DNA from: Gammaproteobacteria bacterium
GTDB lineage: Bacteria; Pseudomonadota; Gammaproteobacteria; S012-40
Direction of reading: 5' to 3'
NCBI GenBank assembly: GCA_027021445.1
Contig: JALUUH010000036.1
Location: 1-58,997 of the forward strand
Length of the DNA stretch: 58,997 nucleotides
Within the stretch, counting starts at the first letter, position 1, and the number at the start of each line of letters is the position of its first letter. Below are positions 8,351-18,500 of this stretch, in pieces. The notes beneath the pieces are model-generated. The model worked only from the letters and a program-made list of their open reading frames with translations, was not told the DNA's origin and did not search any database. The translations under genes were made by a program, and so were the position numbers.

Positions 8351-9615
8351 TGGTCTTTTCTCTTTGTTTTTCTACGGTCTTGTTTGCGTTGACGGCGATC
8401 TGCTTTTTGCGCTTCTTCACTTTGCATCATTGCTTCTACTTCAGCGGGCAACCCACGCTTTATTAACCATTTTTCTTCAATCTTAGAAGCAAAGGGAAGT
8501 ATCGCAAATGAGGCGAAATAAAAAAAAGTGGCTATTTGCCCAAGCGGTATAACAAAACCTTCCGGTGCTGCTGCACCAACATACGCGAGTACCATAATGT
8601 CGATAACAAAAGCATAAAACATGAATCGATGAAAAGGTCGATAGCGTGACCCACCGGGTATTTTTGAACGATCTAAAAAAGGCATGGCTGCAAAAATCAT
8701 CACCGATAAACCCATAGCAATAACACCACCTAGCAAATCAGGAACTGAGCGTAAAATCGCGTAAAAGGGCAAGAAGTACCACTCAGGGACGATATGTGCT
8801 GGAGTTTGCATTGGATTTGCAGGCACGTAATTCTCTGCCATAATAAATAAATTGGGCTTATAAAAAACAAAATAGCTAAAAATAACCAAAAAGATACAAA
8901 GACCAAATAAATCCTTCACAGTAAAATAGGGATGAAATGGAATATTGTCCTTATCGGCAAGATTAATTCCAGAGGGGTTACTACTCTTTACAGAGTGCAA
9001 GGCAACGAGATGAATAAACACCGCTGCGACAATAATAAACGGCAGCAAATAGTGCAAGGCAAAAAATCGCGTTAGCGTAGCATCACCTACAATAAAATCT
9101 CCACGCAACCAAGTTACCAATTCATCGCCAAAAAAGGGCATTGCGCCAAATAAGCTAGTAATAACTTGCGCACCCCAATAAGACATTTGTCCCCACGGTA
9201 ATAGATAACCCATAAAAGCCGTCGCCATGAGCAATACCAGCAAACCCTGGCCCGTCCACCACATAATTTCGCGTGGAGAACGATAGGAACCATAGTAAAG
9301 TGTGCGTAACATGTGAATGTATATAACAACAAAAAATGCGGTTGCACCAGTCGAATGCAGATAACGAATTAGCCAACCATAATTGACGTTGCGCATGATA
9401 TGCTCAACAGAGTCGAATGCGAGCGTCGCATCTGCTTTATAATGCATAGCGAGAAAAATACCGCTCACAATCTGTATCATTAGCACAATGCCCGCAAGTG
9501 AGCCAAAATTCCACCAATAACTGAGATTTCTCGGAGTAGGATATTCCGTAAGTTCATGCTTGATGAATGAGGTTAAAGGGAATCGCTGATCAATCCAGCG
9601 TAGAACTTTTTTCAT
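8347..9615 (-). CDS. petB: Cytochrome b subunit of the bc1 complex
   Basis: 422 residues, a full-length fused cytochrome b carrying the low- and high-potential haems and the Qo and Qi sites. Recognisable parts are the N-terminal YWWNFGSLAG, the first haem-ligand helix with GWLIRYLHSTGA and YIHMLRTLYY, the Qo-site segment WGQMSYWGAQV, the second ligand pair in ALHYLLPF and HLVALH, and the PEWYF motif (VPEWYFLPFYAIL). The C-terminal 30 residues are highly charged (RRQRKQDRRKTKRK), an unusual basic tail. AAGGGGAGAG precedes the ATG. It is the middle gene of the petABC operon. Confidence 0.97.
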   Translation of the reverse strand: MKKVLRWIDQRFPLTSFIKHELTEYPTPRNLSYWWNFGSLAGIVLMIQIVSGIFLAMHYKADATLAFDSVEHIMRNVNYGWLIRYLHSTGATAFFVVIYIHMLRTLYYGSYRSPREIMWWTGQGLLVLLMATAFMGYLLPWGQMSYWGAQVITSLFGAMPFFGDELVTWLRGDFIVGDATLTRFFALHYLLPFIIVAAVFIHLVALHSVKSSNPSGINLADKDNIPFHPYFTVKDLFGLCIFLVIFSYFVFYKPNLFIMAENYVPANPMQTPAHIVPEWYFLPFYAILRSVPDLLGGVIAMGLSVMIFAAMPFLDRSKIPGGSRYRPFHRFMFYAFVIDIMVLAYVGAAAPEGFVIPLGQIATFFYFASFAILPFASKIEEKWLIKRGLPAEVEAMMQSEEAQKADRRQRKQDRRKTKRKDQ

Positions 9616-9632
9616 CTTGCTCTCCCCTTATT

Positions 9633-10172
9633 TTAAACCTGCTCTTTGCCAATGACGATAGTATCTGGATCGATAAATTTATAGTCAGGAATATCCAAGT
9701 TTCGCGGTGCAGGCCCTACCAGTACTCTACCACTGTTATCGTAAACACTGCCATGACACGGGCAAAACCAAACTTCTTTTTTGCGTAACGGGACACAGCC
9801 CAGGTGCGTGCAAATTCCAACCACAACCAACCAATCAGGTCTTTTGACTCTATCGCTATCATTTTCCGGGTCAAAGCCTTCTCCACGACCCTCCATTGTC
9901 GCGATTTGTTTTTCTTGGCGATGAAAAATAAAAATAGGTTTGCCCTGCCATTCTATCGTTTTTACTTCACCTGCACGTATTCCTTTCAAGCTAGCCTCAG
10001 ACGTTGCATTCGCCAAGACATCCGTGCTTGGGTTCATACTGCTGATGAATGGCCAAGTAGCGGCAACAGCACCAGTACTAGCGACCACGCCCGTTGCGAG
10101 GGTTAAAAAATCACGGCGCTGCGGGTCTTTGGGATTCTTGGTTTTTATGGGTTTTTTTTTCTCATCGGCCAT
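9633..10172 (-). CDS. petA: Rieske iron-sulfur subunit of the bc1 complex
   Basis: 179 residues. The N-terminus is basic, with RRDFL followed by a hydrophobic segment [19 protein letters not shown], a Tat-type signal anchor. The cluster-binding motifs CTHLGC and CPCHGS are intact, and [15 protein letters not shown] follows as expected. It carries the [2Fe-2S] centre oxidised by cytochrome c1. petA, petB and petC run in one direction with 17 bases and then a four-base overlap between genes. Confidence 0.96.
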   Translation of the reverse strand: MADEKKKPIKTKNPKDPQRRDFLTLATGVVASTGAVAATWPFISSMNPSTDVLANATSEASLKGIRAGEVKTIEWQGKPIFIFHRQEKQIATMEGRGEGFDPENDSDRVKRPDWLVVVGICTHLGCVPLRKKEVWFCPCHGSVYDNSGRVLVGPAPRNLDIPDYKFIDPDTIVIGKEQV

Positions 10173-10196
10173 AGAGTATAACCTTGATTCAATAGA

Positions 10197-10514
10197 TTAT
10201 TGTAGACTGGAAAAATACGCCGCAATATCCGCTATGTCATCATCAGCGATCATTCCAACAACTGATGCCATCATTGGGTTTTTGCGTGCACCTGATTTAT
10301 AGTCTCGAATGGCTTTAGCTAAGTACACTTCTTTTTGGCCTGCAAGATTAGGAATGTCCGGGCTTGGGCTGATTCCATCAGCACCATGACATGCCACACA
10401 CAACGCCGCTTTGCTTTTTCCAGCCACAGCATCGCCTGCCATTGCAGAAAAACTCATGACACTTGCAAGAATTAAAACACTTGCAGATACGATTTTTAGT
10501 AGGGTTCGATTCAT
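10197..10514 (-). CDS. Small monohaem class I cytochrome c
   Basis: 105 residues, with the ATG at 10514 chosen because AAAGGAAG lies nine bases upstream and a standard signal peptide (MNRTLLKIVSASVLIL...AMA) follows. The frame is open 30 codons further upstream, but those give no signal-like sequence. The mature part has one haem motif CVACHG and a Met-ligand region KNPMMASVVGM with the closing helix DIADIAAYFSSL, as in single domains of cytochrome c4/c553-type carriers. It would be a periplasmic electron shuttle. It lies 24 bases upstream of petA on the same strand, so it may be the first gene of the bc1 operon and the acceptor of its electrons. Confidence 0.88.
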   Translation of the reverse strand: MNRTLLKIVSASVLILASVMSFSAMAGDAVAGKSKAALCVACHGADGISPSPDIPNLAGQKEVYLAKAIRDYKSGARKNPMMASVVGMIADDDIADIAAYFSSLQ

Positions 10515-10720
10515 TGCTTGCACTTCCTTTAATAAGCATTTCTTCATACTAAATTTGTAATAAGAAATATTTTGACTCGTTAGTTTAGAAGCTATGAGCA
10601 TCACAAATCAATAGGCTTCTACTGCAACATTTGCCAATACTAAAACTTATGGCTTACCCACCGCTTGTGATGTTTTTTTCGTGTTTGTATCAAATATGAA
10701 AATACAAGTACCTCATCATC

Positions 10721-11035
10721 CTAAAATATATAAATGCGATTCCAGCCATTTTCTTTAGCAAGATAAAATGCTGTATCAACTGAACCCAACGTAGAGTTAG
10801 AGCCTTCTGTTTCATGGTTGACGCGAACCATGCCAATACTCGCACCAACGGAAAATAATTTATCTTCCCAAGAAAACGAAATTAATTAATCGCTTTTAAC
10901 AAAGACTTCGCTATTTCTAAAACCTTATTTTTTGGATAATCACTTAACAGAACGCCAAACTCATCACTACCCAATCTTGCTAAAGCATCGCCTCTACGCA
11001 ACTTATTTTTAACTATGAAGCTCTCATTTTTTATA
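10721..11035 (-). pseudogene. Decayed GGDEF diguanylate cyclase domain
   Basis: Read on the minus strand, this piece gives RRGDALARLGSDEFGVLL and then, after an in-frame TAA and a one-base shift near 10883-10892, DKLFSVGASIGM...VDTAFYLAKENGWNRIYIF and a stop at 10721. Both blocks are unmistakable parts of the second half of a GGDEF domain, but they are in different frames. The signature itself reads GSDEF. The first half of the domain is missing. Further upstream (about 11036-11160) another frame reads MSPEILVIAMYNDSESELLAQ, resembling the start of a receiver-like domain, and it ends in TAA next to the GGDEF remnant. The simplest reading is an old REC/GGDEF gene broken by an internal deletion, frameshifts and a stop. 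Confidence 0.82.
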
Positions 11036-11294
11036 TTGCAAACCCGCCCTCTTTACTGTGATATATAAGCCCATGAATATTCTGAGCAAGTAATTCAGAT
11101 TCGGAGTCGTTATACATAGCAATCACTAATATTTCTGGCGACATAATAACATTCTTAACACGCGATATTATCCTGTGACTGAAATTTAATTCATACAAGC
11201 AGACTCTAAGAACAGTAGAGATGACAGCACAGGGATCTATAAGAAGATGAAAAATAGCGCTTTCTAAAGCGGCTAATAGAAAGGCAAGAATTAA

Positions 11295-11318
11295 GCCTGG
11301 TTACTATAATTACCAGGC
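11295..11318. other. Hairpin, GCCTGGT/ACCAGGC
   Basis: A perfect seven-base stem with a ten-base A/T loop lies 75 bases beyond the stop of the gene at 11394-12203. There is no clean T run after it on the minus strand, so I call it a hairpin rather than a terminator. Confidence 0.5.
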
Positions 11319-11393
11319 TATATTGAAAAATGACAAATAATACCTAAACCGTAAACTCTCATATCGTTGTTTAACCAATTACCAAAACCGAAT

Positions 11394-12203
11394 CTATTCA
11401 AGCCCCAGCCGAAGCCGCCGCTCGGAAAACCAATCTTCATCAACATTGGTGTTTATTTTGACTTTTTTTACTTCAAAAAATGAAGAATGGAATGTCTGAG
11501 CATTCTCCACTAAAACCTTATCCCAAACCCATGCATCATCCACTTTTTGCCATTTAAGACGTTGGCGTTTTAGTAATGCACCTTTGGTATCAAAATAATC
11601 AACACGAACTTTCACACATTCTGCTGGCTTTTTGGTATTATGAAACCAAGATATCTTCTTACTATACTGAGGCTTGGCTTCCTTAGGTATGCTTTCTACC
11701 ACAAAAAACTCTGAACCCTGCTTATCTCTATCAGTACGCACATAATTGTGAGTATCCTCACTAATCGCTCGGTAACTTATATCTCCATAGGTAAGATCAG
11801 AGCCAAGAAAACTATCGCTCAAATCTCTGACTGAAACTTTACGTATTTTTCGTAAATTTGGTAAATATATTGATTGCTCTGCATTTTTTTCCTTATAAGC
11901 AACCCGCATAAAGGCCGCACCTTTAGCATCAGGCGGGAATACGGTAAACAATGTCATTTTATCCACTATTCCCTCAGCCCCCTTTAAATCCTTCCAAACT
12001 CTAAAATATACCGTTTTTCGCTGATTTCCAGACTTATCTTTCATCGAAATAGTCAATTCGGATGTTTGGTCTTCTCCTGGATATTTTATATCACACTGAC
12101 TGACAATCTCTCGGCCCGACAATTTTTCATCGGCGGCATAAACTGTGTTAGCGAACATCGAAAGAATAAAAACCAACCATCCAACCTTACGAATAATCGA
12201 CAT
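11394..12203 (-). CDS. LolA-like outer-membrane lipoprotein-sorting domain protein, periplasmic
   Basis: 269 residues. The ATG at 12203 is preferred over one seven codons upstream because TAAGGAG precedes it and the sequence then starts with a proper signal peptide (MSIIRKVGWLVFILSM...VYA). The mature protein shows the repeated antiparallel strand pattern of the LolA/LolB-like fold typed by TP_0789 (DUF4292-like/PF17131): LTISMKDKSGNQRKTVYFRVW, FTVFPPDAKGAAFMRVAY, IYLPNLRKIRKVS, SFLGSDLTYGDI. The segment FLGSDLTYGDI is characteristic. Members often sit beside RND-type lipid exporters, but none is nearby here. A role in lipid or lipoprotein handling in the periplasm is inferred from fold only. 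Confidence 0.8.
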   Translation of the reverse strand: MSIIRKVGWLVFILSMFANTVYAADEKLSGREIVSQCDIKYPGEDQTSELTISMKDKSGNQRKTVYFRVWKDLKGAEGIVDKMTLFTVFPPDAKGAAFMRVAYKEKNAEQSIYLPNLRKIRKVSVRDLSDSFLGSDLTYGDISYRAISEDTHNYVRTDRDKQGSEFFVVESIPKEAKPQYSKKISWFHNTKKPAECVKVRVDYFDTKGALLKRQRLKWQKVDDAWVWDKVLVENAQTFHSSFFEVKKVKINTNVDEDWFSERRLRLGLE

Positions 12204-12421
12204 CCTAAATAACTCCTTAAACATGGTTTTTGATTAACACGACCTTAAGTATAAACCAAGGATTAAGCAGAAAAAAATATAATTAATTTTATTTGATAAT
12301 TTATCCAATATGTACGAAACACAACAAAGATTAATAGCTAACCAGCCAATAACAGTATAAAATTTTAGAAATAAATAAGTGAAGTACCGAGCAAAAGATG
12401 GGAAATGAAGATAACTAAAAT

Positions 12422-12452
12422 AAAAAAGGAAGGGATCAACCCTTCCTTTTTC
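12422..12452. terminator. Strong bidirectional-looking intrinsic terminator
   Basis: A perfect 12-base stem, AAAAAGGAAGGG at 12423-12434 and CCCTTCCTTTTT at 12440-12451, with a five-base loop. On the minus strand it lies 30 bases after the stop of the gene at 12483 and its arm supplies the T run. The plus strand also gives a T run. Confidence 0.85.
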
Positions 12453-12482
12453 GATTACGACTATTTAAAAAAGCATATAAAA

Positions 12483-13625
12483 TTAATCACAAGCTGGCCC
12501 TGCTTCGTACCCTAGAGCTGGATTATTTGGATCGATTAGTTGCGAATCACCATCAGGCGCCATTCGGCAAGGTGTAAAAGATGCAAAATAATCACTCGCC
12601 CCACCCTCTGGGTCAGCAAATGTTAGATTAAATACATCATTCCACACTGTTGGTCCCGCAGCATCAGTAGCAGTCAAGCCAAATCTTGAAATCAGGTCTT
12701 CCTTCCCTGGAGTGAGGTTTTCAAAAGCAGAATAACCAAATGTAGCACCTAAAAAGCCAGAGTTACCCATATCAACCTCCTGACCAAGCCAAGTAGATTT
12801 AATGCGATCCCCCTCAGCCCAAGCAACAGTCTCAGAACCAAATGCTACCTGGTCTGCACTCGTTAACATATCACCGGCTATCTCACGCAAAGTAAAAGAC
12901 TGCACATCTGTTAAAGCACCAGCATTATCCTGATATAAACCAATAACTTGATCGATCTCCATTGTTAGCCCAGTACGCGTTCCTTCTGCATTTGAATTAG
13001 CCTGGTATAAAAACCGTGACTCAAAATTATCCCCAATAGCAGCTGAATTAACACCTTCCGTAAACAAGCTTTGGTCTATGGTAATGGCAGAGCCGCCATT
13101 TCCACTCGGATCCGCCCAACCGGAGTTAATCCAGGTTACCGACGTAAACGGTACATCGCTTGGTCCTCCAGAACCAATATCATTAATCTTTTGGAAAGCC
13201 GTTATACCCGATTCATTGCCCTCGTTAACTATTCCCAAGTTTAATTTCATTTTAACATAGCTTATATCTACGAAATTTAAACTTCCAGGCTGCGCGACTT
13301 CTCCGTTACCAACATCATCATCGGAAACTATCGTTGCAATATATGAAGTTGGGTTTGGATCAGTAGTACCCGTAGGGGTCATCATTAACTGTATAAACCC
13401 ATCACCCGCAGCAACTGTACTACAATCAAAACCCGCAGCACAGGCAACAGCACCATTACCACCAGCCCCTTGAATCTGCGTCGTCCCATTAGCGTTGCCG
13501 ACTAAAGACCACCAATTCGTAAAACTAGGCGGTGGTAACTCATCACTAGCAGCAAAAGCCCCGCCACTACCCATTAACAGTATAGTGCTTGCTAAAGCAC
13601 TTAATTTAAACTTACGCATACCCAT
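12483..13625 (-). CDS. Unrecognised exported protein, 380 residues
   Basis: I do not recognise this family. It begins with a signal peptide (MRKFKLSALASTILLMGSGGAFA) and the mature part is acidic, Gly/Asn/Asp-rich and poor in Lys and Cys. Only four cysteines appear, two near the N-terminus (ACAAGFDC) and two near the end (FTPCRM and GPACD), which could pair. There is no lipobox, no membrane anchor and no PEP-CTERM-type sorting tail. The composition resembles secreted or surface beta-rich proteins. It is a single gene closed by a strong terminator, which suggests substantial monocistronic expression. Confidence 0.65.
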   Translation of the reverse strand: MGMRKFKLSALASTILLMGSGGAFAASDELPPPSFTNWWSLVGNANGTTQIQGAGGNGAVACAAGFDCSTVAAGDGFIQLMMTPTGTTDPNPTSYIATIVSDDDVGNGEVAQPGSLNFVDISYVKMKLNLGIVNEGNESGITAFQKINDIGSGGPSDVPFTSVTWINSGWADPSGNGGSAITIDQSLFTEGVNSAAIGDNFESRFLYQANSNAEGTRTGLTMEIDQVIGLYQDNAGALTDVQSFTLREIAGDMLTSADQVAFGSETVAWAEGDRIKSTWLGQEVDMGNSGFLGATFGYSAFENLTPGKEDLISRFGLTATDAAGPTVWNDVFNLTFADPEGGASDYFASFTPCRMAPDGDSQLIDPNNPALGYEAGPACD

Positions 13626-13930
13626 AGTAATCTCCTCTAATGAGAGTTAATTCATAAGCCACTTACCGCCAAAATGAACTGGTCTGCAAGCAACCCAAAC
13701 ATATAAAAACTTTATCCTAAAACTATTACTGACTTTTTACCACAACCACCACCAAACGTCAAGAGGGGGATCCATCCCTAAAATTGTGTTCAAATGCCGG
13801 GCAAGCAGCTGCCTCGATATTATAAACTGAGTATAACCCTGCTAAATCAGAGAGTAAATAAACAAGCTTAAATCTTAATGAATCAAATATTGAAATATAA
13901 CGGGATAAACCTATCAAAATTACCGTTAAC
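13626..13930. other. Intergenic region, nothing recognised
   Basis: About 300 bases between the exported protein and the phosphatase gene. A 63-codon frame at 13759-13950 is open on the minus strand, but it has no clear ribosome site and its start overlaps the end of the phosphatase gene. I do not count it as a gene. Confidence 0.4.
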
Positions 13931-14557
13931 TCAATCACTATAGCCGACAACGCTTAAATTCATAAGGTTATTTTTACTAACCCCGTAATCAATTGTAGTT
14001 ATTGATGCATAAGCTATATTTATTTGCCGATATTCAGCGAGAGGAATGCGTATAGCTCTTGTAACAGCCATTCTGATCGCTCCAACATGAGTGACAATCA
14101 CTATTGTTTCATCTATATAATTAGATGCTAGATACTCCACACATCCACATACGCGCGCTTGAAACTCTGGAATAGCTTCGCCGTTAGCAGGCGTATAAAA
14201 TATCTTGTCCTTTTTCCACTTTAAATATTCATGAGGATGTTTTTTTTCAACTTCGTTAAAAAACAAACCCTCCCATACGCCAAACCGCCTCTCTCTCAGC
14301 GCTTTATTAAACTGAATCTCATTTCCGGTAATATGAGCTATTTCACGTGCGGTCGCCATTGTTCTCGCGGCTGGGCTTGAAAATACAGCAGATGGTTTAA
14401 TGCCTTCAAAATATGTCGCGGCAACCCTTGCCTGTACAACGCCCTCCGAATTCAACTCGGGATCCTCAATATCATCACAATAAATTCTATCCGTAGGATA
14501 ATCTGTCTTCCCATGCCGGACAAAAATCACACGCGTACTTTTTTCTTTGCTTCTCAT
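13931..14557 (-). CDS. Histidine phosphatase superfamily protein
   Basis: 208 residues. The RHG motif VIFVRHGKTDYP sits near the N-terminus (His nucleophile about residue 15), SSPAARTMATARE follows in the expected place, RRFGVWEGL gives the conserved Glu region, and VTHVGAIRM supplies the second catalytic His. This pattern covers phosphoglycerate-mutase-like phosphatases, including alpha-ribazole phosphatase and fructose-2,6-bisphosphatase types. The substrate cannot be set from the sequence. I used the ATG at 14557, though a TTG three codons upstream is possible. No cobalamin genes are adjacent, so CobC is not assigned. The gene lies 50 bases downstream of an acyltransferase gene on the same strand. 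Confidence 0.85.
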   Translation of the reverse strand: MRSKEKSTRVIFVRHGKTDYPTDRIYCDDIEDPELNSEGVVQARVAATYFEGIKPSAVFSSPAARTMATAREIAHITGNEIQFNKALRERRFGVWEGLFFNEVEKKHPHEYLKWKKDKIFYTPANGEAIPEFQARVCGCVEYLASNYIDETIVIVTHVGAIRMAVTRAIRIPLAEYRQINIAYASITTIDYGVSKNNLMNLSVVGYSD

Positions 14558-14607
14558 TACCGTCAATAATATCTCAATTTTCGCCGAACACCCAATACAA
14601 CTGCCTA

Positions 14608-15357
14608 CTATTTCAAATACTTATCCTGCCATTGCAAATATAACTTATGCACATAATGATTATAAGACGCTTTATCTTCAAATTGAGCGGGGTCAATCGC
14701 ATCAAATACATAATAATTCGCTCTATTATTTCGCGTAGTCATATAATGCCAAATTTTATGCAACAGCGTTTGTGGATCAGCCCATTCAAAATCTTCTTGT
14801 GCTTCGTAATGCAAAAAAACAGGGAGAATAGGTACACCCGTTTTAAGTGAAATATCAAAAGCTCCATGCCTAAAGCTCTCAAAAATACGTCGCCCTTTAC
14901 AACCTCCCTCTGGATAAAGCGCTATTGATTTTCCGGCAGATAACTGTTTTTCGATTTCTAAACCGGCCTCGGCACGCGATTCTTTAGATTCACGCCTTAC
15001 ATATAAAGTACCACCCGCCCAACTAATTCGCCCAAATATCCACCAGTCTCGTACTTCGATTTTTGCCAGAGAATACACATTAAATAATGCAGGCACTCCA
15101 ATATCTTCAAATGCAGAAGGATGATTCGCGATTAAAATAAATTGCTTTGGAAGTGGCTTATCGTTTTTTTGATGCAAACGTAAATCCACTCCTAGCGCAT
15201 TCACAAAACAATTACTCCAAAAACGAAATAAAGCAGGGAAAAACTGATCCAATAATTTTTTTGGCAGATAAGACAGTACATAAAGCAGGGTAGTAACACA
15301 TATAAAATCAACCCATAAAACAATATATTTGAGAATTTTAATGAGATAAAAAAGCAC
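14608..15357 (-). CDS. PlsC-like 1-acyl-glycerol-phosphate acyltransferase family protein
   Basis: 249 residues starting at GTG. The N-terminal ~30 residues form a membrane segment (IVLWVDFICVTTLLYVL). The acyltransferase block I reads ANHPSAFEDIG, with His and Asp separated by five residues as in the NHPNxxxDP-type branch. Block II is around LYVRRESKES, block III is YPEGGCKGRRI (EGG instead of the usual EGT), and block IV includes GVPILPVFLHYE. It probably transfers an acyl chain to a glycerophospholipid precursor or other lipid at the inner membrane, but the acceptor is uncertain because of the variant motifs. It is a neighbour of the phosphatase on one side and of purL on the other, same strand. 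Confidence 0.8.
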   Translation of the reverse strand: MLFYLIKILKYIVLWVDFICVTTLLYVLSYLPKKLLDQFFPALFRFWSNCFVNALGVDLRLHQKNDKPLPKQFILIANHPSAFEDIGVPALFNVYSLAKIEVRDWWIFGRISWAGGTLYVRRESKESRAEAGLEIEKQLSAGKSIALYPEGGCKGRRIFESFRHGAFDISLKTGVPILPVFLHYEAQEDFEWADPQTLLHKIWHYMTTRNNRANYYVFDAIDPAQFEDKASYNHYVHKLYLQWQDKYLK

Positions 15358-15523
15358 CGCAGTTCATCCTTGATAATTTATCCTGCAACTTAATACAAGT
15401 TCCATGCTGGAAAGTAATTCGATGGAAAGACGGTGACCAGCACAGCAAACAGCTGACAAACACCCCATGAAGCAAGCTCTCTTCTCAAAACAACAATCAC
15501 AAAACTCTATAGGTTTTAGCGAG

Positions 15524-18500
15524 CTAAGAAACCCACACTCGCGCATTCCTAAACATTCGCATCCACGCCCCATCTTCTTGCCATTCGCTGGGATACCAGG
15601 AGTTTTGTATTGCCCGAAAAACGCGTTCTGGATGAGGCATCATGATAGTGAACCGACCATCTATTGTTGTGAGGCCGGTTATCCCAGCCGGTGAACCGTT
15701 AGGGTTTAATGGATATTGCATCGTCATTTCATGCGCATGATTTACATAACGCAGACAACTTAAATTATTTTGCTGAACAGAATTCAAAGCCTTTTCTGAA
15801 GCGAATACAGCACGCCCTTCGCCATGAGAAACTACGACAGGTATAACAGAACCTTGCATTCCAGATAAAAACATTGAAGGTGATTTCATCACTTCAAGCA
15901 AAGACAATCTAGCCTCAAATTGCTCCGATTGATTTTGTCGAAAATCAGGCCAATGAGACGCACCAGGTATCATATTTTTAAGCTGAGACATCATCTGGCA
16001 ACCATTACAAACACCAAGACCAAATGTATCTTGGCGATGAAAAAATGTGTTAAATACATCATTGGTTTTTGCATTATGCAAAATGGACTTAGCCCAACCT
16101 TGCCCCGCACCTAATACATCACCATAAGAAAAGCCACCACAAGAAACCAAGCCCTGAAACTCCGCAAGAGAAATACGTGAATGAATAATGTCACTCATAT
16201 GCACATCTACACAGCTGAATCCTGCACGATCTAACGCCGCCGCCATTTCGTGATGACCGTTAACACCTTGCTCTCTGAGTATAGCTACTTTTGGGCGGAT
16301 ACCTTTACGAATAAATGGCATTGCAATATTTTCATTCACATCAAAGCTAAGCTTTACACTTAAACCGGGATCGTTGACATCCAGCAAGCGATCAAACTCC
16401 TGTTGGGCACTTTGAGGATTATCGCGCAAGGCCTGCATCTGATAACTGGTTTCACTCCAAGCACGCTGTAAATTAACACGTGACTCCTCTAACAACACTT
16501 TATTGCCTTGCTTTATGATGACATTGTCCGTTTTGTTCAAACTTCCTAGCACAACACTATGTCGTGCTAGGCCTTGTTCTCGCAGAATAGAAAGCACAAT
16601 ATCCGTATCCTGATGCCTCACTTGAATCACCACGCCCAACTCTTCGTTAAATAAAGCAGTCAAATTTGCGTTATCGCTATTTGCATCGCCATGCAAATCA
16701 TCAATATCGACGGATATGCCCACATGACCCGCAAATGACATTTCACATAACGTGGTGATCAAACCACCGTCTGATCTATCATGATAGGCAAGCAATAAAT
16801 TTTCTTTGTTCAATAACTGTATTGCCGCAAAAAAACATTTTAAATAACTCGCATCATCAACATCGGCTGGATGATGGCCAATTTGATTATAAACCTGGGC
16901 CAAACACGAAGCACCCATACGATTTCTTCCTTTGCCAAGGTCGATTAATAGCAGATCACTGTCGCCTTCATCTGTCTTCAACTGAGGGGTCAAGGTTTTT
17001 GCAATATGAGTGACGGGGGCAAATCCAGTACAGACTAAAGATAATGGCGCGGTAACTGATTTATTTTCACCGTCCTGTTGCCATACTGTTTTCATCGACA
17101 TTGAGTCTTTACCGACCGGGATAGCAATGCCAAGTTCAGGGCAAAGCTCCATTCCCACTGCTTTAACTGCCGCGTATAAGCCCGCGTCTTCCCCTACATG
17201 ACCGGTGGCTACCATCCAATTGGCTGATAAAACAATATCGGATATATTTTCAATGCGCGCAGCCGCAATATTGGTAATAACTTCACCCACGGCCATTCGT
17301 GCCGATGCAGCATGATGTAATAACGCAATCGGTGTGCGCTCACCAATGGCCATCGCTTCACCGCTGTAGCCATGATAATCCGTTGCCGTTACACCCACAT
17401 CCGCAACCGCGACTTGCCATGGCCCCACCAATTGATCACGCGCAACCAAGCCCGTTACGGTTCTATCTGCAATGGTTATTAAAAAACGCTTGTCGGCCAC
17501 TGTTGGCAGGCGTAGTACTCGATACAAGGCATCTTTTAATTCAATATCCGTATAATCAATGTCATTTTTTCGAAACGGTTTGCGCTGCACTTCACGCAAC
17601 ATTTTAGGTGTCTTGCCAAGTAATACTTCCATCGACATATCCACTGGTGTATTTTTATAATAAGCATCACCAACCATTAGCTGACGATCTTCAGTCGCCT
17701 CACCTATTACCGCATACGGACAACGTTCGCGCTGACATAGCGCCGCAAACTCATCCATTCGTTCTGCGCTTATCGCCAATACATAACGCTCTTGGGACTC
17801 ATTACTCCAAAGCTCCATGGGAGACATGCCTTGATCGTCACTTAAAATAGTACGCAATTCAAACTTTGCGCCGCGTCCACTATCATCCACAAGCTCAGGC
17901 ATCGCATTGGAAAGCCCACCTGCTCCGACATCATGAATGCTAACAATGGGATTGTTTTCACCTTGCTGCCAACAATGATTAATCACTTCTTGGCAGCGTC
18001 GCTCCATCTCGGGATTTCCTCGCTGTACTGAGGAAAAGTCAAGATCTTCATGACTGGCACCTGAAGTCATTGAGGACGCGGCACTGCCGCCAAGACCAAT
18101 TAACATTGATGGACCACCGAGTACAATAAGCGGTGCACCTGGAGGAATATTCCCTTTCTCTACTTGCTTGGATTGTATACTCCCTACTCCACCAGCCAGC
18201 ATAATCGGCTTGTGGTAACCTCGAACCTCCTCTCCCTCTGGGCCCAGCACATTCTGCTCATAGGTGCGAAAATAACCGAGAATATTGGGACGCCCAAATT
18301 CGTTGTTAAATGCAGCCCCACCAATTGGCCCTTCCAGCATAATATCCAGCGCGGATACAATACGCTCGGGCTTGCCATAATCCATTTCCCAGGCATGTAT
18401 ATTATCTGGAATACGTAAATTCGACACTGAAAACCCGGTTAAACCTGCTTTGGGTTTAGAGCCTCTACCGGTTGCACCTTCATCTCTAATTTCTCCCCCA

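Noticed and set aside
11295-11318. Hairpin as a terminator of the LolA-like gene
   Set aside because: The stem is good but no T run follows on the minus strand, so it is recorded only as a hairpin.
13759-13950. 63-codon minus frame between the exported protein and the phosphatase gene
   Set aside because: Its start overlaps the phosphatase 3' end, there is no clear ribosome site, and no recognisable domain.
13931-14557. Calling the histidine phosphatase CobC
   Set aside because: No cobalamin genes are nearby and the superfamily is too broad to set the substrate.
15364-15694. Small frames on both strands at the purL end
   Set aside because: They overlap the purL 3' coding region in other frames and are shadows.
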